Assembly (NCBI GenBank): GCA_005790265.1
Contig: SXVE01000335.1
Coordinates: 1-6,044 of the forward strand
Length of the DNA stretch: 6,044 bases
From: Acidobacteriota bacterium
GTDB taxonomy: Bacteria > Acidobacteriota > Blastocatellia > Pyrinomonadales > Pyrinomonadaceae
Direction: 5' to 3'
Of the stretch, positions 4,622 to 6,044 are shown piece after piece. Position 1 is the first letter of the stretch, and each line of letters starts with the position of its first letter. The translations under genes were made by a program, and so were the position numbers. The notes beneath the pieces were generated by a model. That model ran no database searches and was not told where the DNA came from. It worked only from the letters and a program-made list of their open reading frames with translations.

Positions 4622-6044
4622 TTAAAACTCGCCGAGATCGTAAACGCGCGTTTCGGGATTGTAGATTTTCCAGTCGAACCAAAAATCTTTCAAAATATTG
4701 ACTTTGACCAGCTCTTTTCCCGTCATTGCGCCGCCGACGGCTCTGCCCGAAAAGTCCCAGACGCTTCCCGTTTCCGCGTCAACGATTTCGGCGGAATCGG
4801 GTTTGACGAAAAATTCCAGCGTTTTTCCGTCAACCGTTCTTTCAAATGCGCGGACGGATTTTCTGTCCGCGCCGAGAACGACGACGATTTCGACGCCGCC
4901 GACTGAATCGAGAATCGGGCTTTGTTTTTCGAGCGCCGAAAACGGATAGGCTTTCGCTTCGTTGTTGATTTTCACGCCGACGACGAGCGTTCGCGGCGCA
5001 AATCGTTCGTCTAATTTATGTCCGATTCTGACCGGCATTTTGGCGACCTGCGGTTCCCAATTCGATTCGTATTTTCCGGCGGCGGCGATTCGCTCGTCGG
5101 GACGCAAAACGCGCCCGTTCGGATTTTCGCGTTTCCAAACGCCGAACGAGATTTCGTCCGCCGCCACGTTTTCAAGTTTTTGTCCTTTCAACGCGCCCTG
5201 AATCGCTTCACCCGAAATTTGCTGCCACCATGAGCCGGTTTCTTCGTCGCGCATAATGAAATTTTGATTGTTGATTCCGGCTAGATGAAAATTTAATGCT
5301 TGTCCGTTCACGACGGACTGCCACACAATTCCCGTGTGGCAGAGCGTTCAGTAAGTTGCCGTGATCGGCATTCCGCCGACGACATCGGCGACGACGTGAT
5401 GATAAGCCATCTGCCGCACCGGATAAGCGACCGCTTCGCCGCCGATTTTCACCGCCAAAACCATTTCATCATCGGCGATAAAATCGGTTTCCGCCGCGCT
5501 TGCGTAATTGGTTTCGGCAAGCGGATTAAACATCCATTCAAAATGATTCTGCCGCGCGAACCACGCGAAAACGAAAATCAGCAAAAGCGGAACGAACAGC
5601 AGAATTTTGCCGAACCATCGTTTCGAGTGTTTCCAAATATAAACGGCGAGCGCAATCGCCAGCAGCGCGAACTCGCGCAGGGACAATTGTTCGATCAGCG
5701 GCTTGCGCGCATCGGCGGCCGCCGCCGACAACACGTCACTCGGCACGTGCCGCTTGTTGCCGTTGTGGAACTCGCCGCCGAGCCGGATCGCGACCTGGCG
5801 CAGGGTGCTCTCGTCCTGGCGCGACTGGTGGCCGGCGATGAACTTGCCCGACAAGTGGTCGCCGACGCCGATCACCATGGTGCCGCCGATCGACGGCGGC
5901 AACACCGGCATGCCGCTCGCGGGCACCGTGTCGCCGTCGCTGATGATCACCAGCAGCGCGCTGCCGACACGCCACGGCTTGGCGATGCGTGCGGCTTCGG
6001 CGATGCCGTCGAACAACTTCGTGCTGCCCGACTTGAACGCGTAG
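4622..6044 (-). CDS. DUF3179 membrane protein, probable selenoprotein (in-frame UGA), fused at its N-terminus to part of a VWA protein; 5' end off the window
   Basis: One frame runs from the right edge (first whole codon 6041-6043) to TAA at 4622-4624. It gives 473 visible residues if the TGA at 5348-5350 is read through as residue 232. Residues 1 to about 120 are a VWA C-terminal part (separate entry). Membrane helices lie at about 125-137 and 147-162. From about 170 the DUF3179 domain follows: AETDFIADDEMVLAVKIGGEAVAYPVRQMAYHHVVADVVGG, here split as AYPVRQMAYHHVV and DVVGGMPITATY, then U232-TLC235-HTG. It continues with a half ending in a second copy-like stretch (VVGVKINNEAKAYPFSAL, ETGSVWDFSGRAVGG, FWFDWKIYNPETRVYD). 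DUF3179 proteins normally have Cys at position 232 (CTLC/CPLC). The family's biochemical role is unknown; a redox or metal-binding CxxC function is an inference. The alternative is two fragments, 5348 to the edge and 4622-5326 from a GTG, i.e. a nonsense mutation. I judge recoding more likely because of the exact Cys position and the hairpin. No native start is seen for the DUF3179 part after the composition change. Confidence 0.8.
5313..5347 (-). promoter_or_regulatory. Bacterial SECIS-like hairpin immediately after the in-frame UGA
   Basis: On the minus-strand mRNA, CUGCCACAC (5342-5334) pairs perfectly with GUGUGGCAG (5326-5318) around the 7-nt loop GGGAAUU (5333-5327). Below a 2x2 internal loop, ACG (5347-5345) pairs with CGU (5315-5313), so the 35-nt element begins at the base after the UGA. 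Bacterial SECIS elements lie in the coding region directly 3' of the UGA, and the apical loop should start with or near a G, as here. The UGA-to-loop distance is 14 nt, slightly short of the usual range as I remember it (about 16 nt or more), which is the main reservation. In E. coli such hairpins bind SelB. Confidence 0.65.
5348..5350 (-). other. In-frame TGA codon, candidate selenocysteine codon
   Basis: TGA lies between GCA-ACT-TAC (Ala-Thr-Tyr) and ACG-CTC-TGC-CAC-ACG-GGA (Thr-Leu-Cys-His-Thr-Gly). DUF3179 proteins have Cys at this position, so the motif becomes U-T-L-C. The frame is unbroken on both sides, with no frameshift. TGA terminates the glycosyltransferase, the small membrane protein and the DUF4126 gene in this window, so it is not generally a sense codon in this organism. 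Confidence 0.7.
5651..6044 (-). CDS. High-GC segment encoding the C-terminal part of a VWA-domain protein, partial and in frame with the DUF3179 gene
   Basis: About 120-130 codons open at the right edge. The sequence SGSTKLFDGIAEAA is consistent with the strand-helix region of a von Willebrand A domain holding the MIDAS threonine. LLVIISDGDT holds the late MIDAS aspartate, and MVIGVGD, GHQSRQDESTLRQVA and LGGEFHNGN follow; the last two recall a VWA subgroup of Planctomycetota-like bacteria, from memory. The first MIDAS element (DxSxS) would lie outside the window. The segment ends in LSLREFALLAIALAV, a typical C-terminal membrane anchor of such proteins. GC is 71% and isoleucine codons are ATC, changing to ATT at 5654-5656, where the low-GC style begins. 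It has no visible stop of its own and passes straight into the DUF3179 gene. It may be a real fusion or a chimeric contig join. Confidence 0.65.

Noticed and set aside
4622..5326. A separate DUF3179 gene starting at GTG 5324-5326
   Set aside because: The start would lie inside a conserved motif (HTGIVW), cut off the membrane anchor and the first half of the domain, and has no convincing ribosome-binding site. Reading through the TGA restores a complete domain.
5348..5350. TGA read as Trp by a code 4/25 organism
   Set aside because: TGA ends three other well-defined genes here (stops at 1231, 2484 and 3820) at the expected protein lengths, and the family has Cys, not Trp, at this position.

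Overview
The window looks like part of a bacterial genome or metagenome contig with every recognisable gene on the minus strand. About 5.65 kb has moderate GC (118 of 240 bases, 49%, at 5401-5640), AAA/TTT-rich codon usage and a typical accessory/housekeeping mix of secreted and membrane proteins. Protein style (DUF4126, DUF4349, a secreted PEP-synthase-like N-terminus) and a 10-bp-periodic CGCAGA intergenic repeat resemble Acidobacteriota of the Blastocatellia/Pyrinomonadaceae type. That placement is an inference from memory of similar proteins, not a search result.

Reading in the direction of transcription (right to left): 6044-4622 is one continuous reading frame interrupted by a single in-frame TGA at 5348-5350. 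Its C-terminal two-thirds is a membrane-anchored DUF3179 protein. Its first ~120 codons are the end of a von Willebrand A (VWA) protein of much higher GC (213 of 300 bases, 71%, at 5701-6000). A rho-independent-type terminator (4598-4617) follows the stop. The spacer 4411-4621 holds an imperfect inverted repeat (4501-4581). Then come a DUF4126 membrane protein (4410-3820), a DUF4349 lipoprotein (3748-2789), a small two-helix membrane protein (2780-2484), a GT1-type glycosyltransferase (2487-1231, ATGA overlap with the gene before), a type II beta-carbonic anhydrase (1168-521), and the first 164 codons of a secreted protein that runs off the left edge (492-1).

The main point of interest is the TGA at 5348-5350. 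It sits exactly where DUF3179 proteins carry the first Cys of a CxxC motif (ATY-C-TLCHTG), and the frame, domain and second Cys continue intact after it. The mRNA just after the TGA folds into a perfect 9-bp hairpin with a G-starting 7-nt loop on a short lower stem. This is what a bacterial selenocysteine insertion element (SECIS) looks like. I read the gene as encoding a DUF3179 selenoprotein with a UxxC motif, rather than as two genes or a pseudogene. TGA is used as a real stop by three neighbouring genes, so a global code change is ruled out.

The second point is the abrupt change of composition inside this frame at about 5640-5700. It is either a chimeric assembly join or a recent in-frame fusion of a foreign VWA gene to the DUF3179 gene. 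The remaining genes look ordinary. The block from DUF4126 to the glycosyltransferase is probably one or two transcription units concerned with the cell envelope, and the carbonic anhydrase and secreted protein follow in the same direction.
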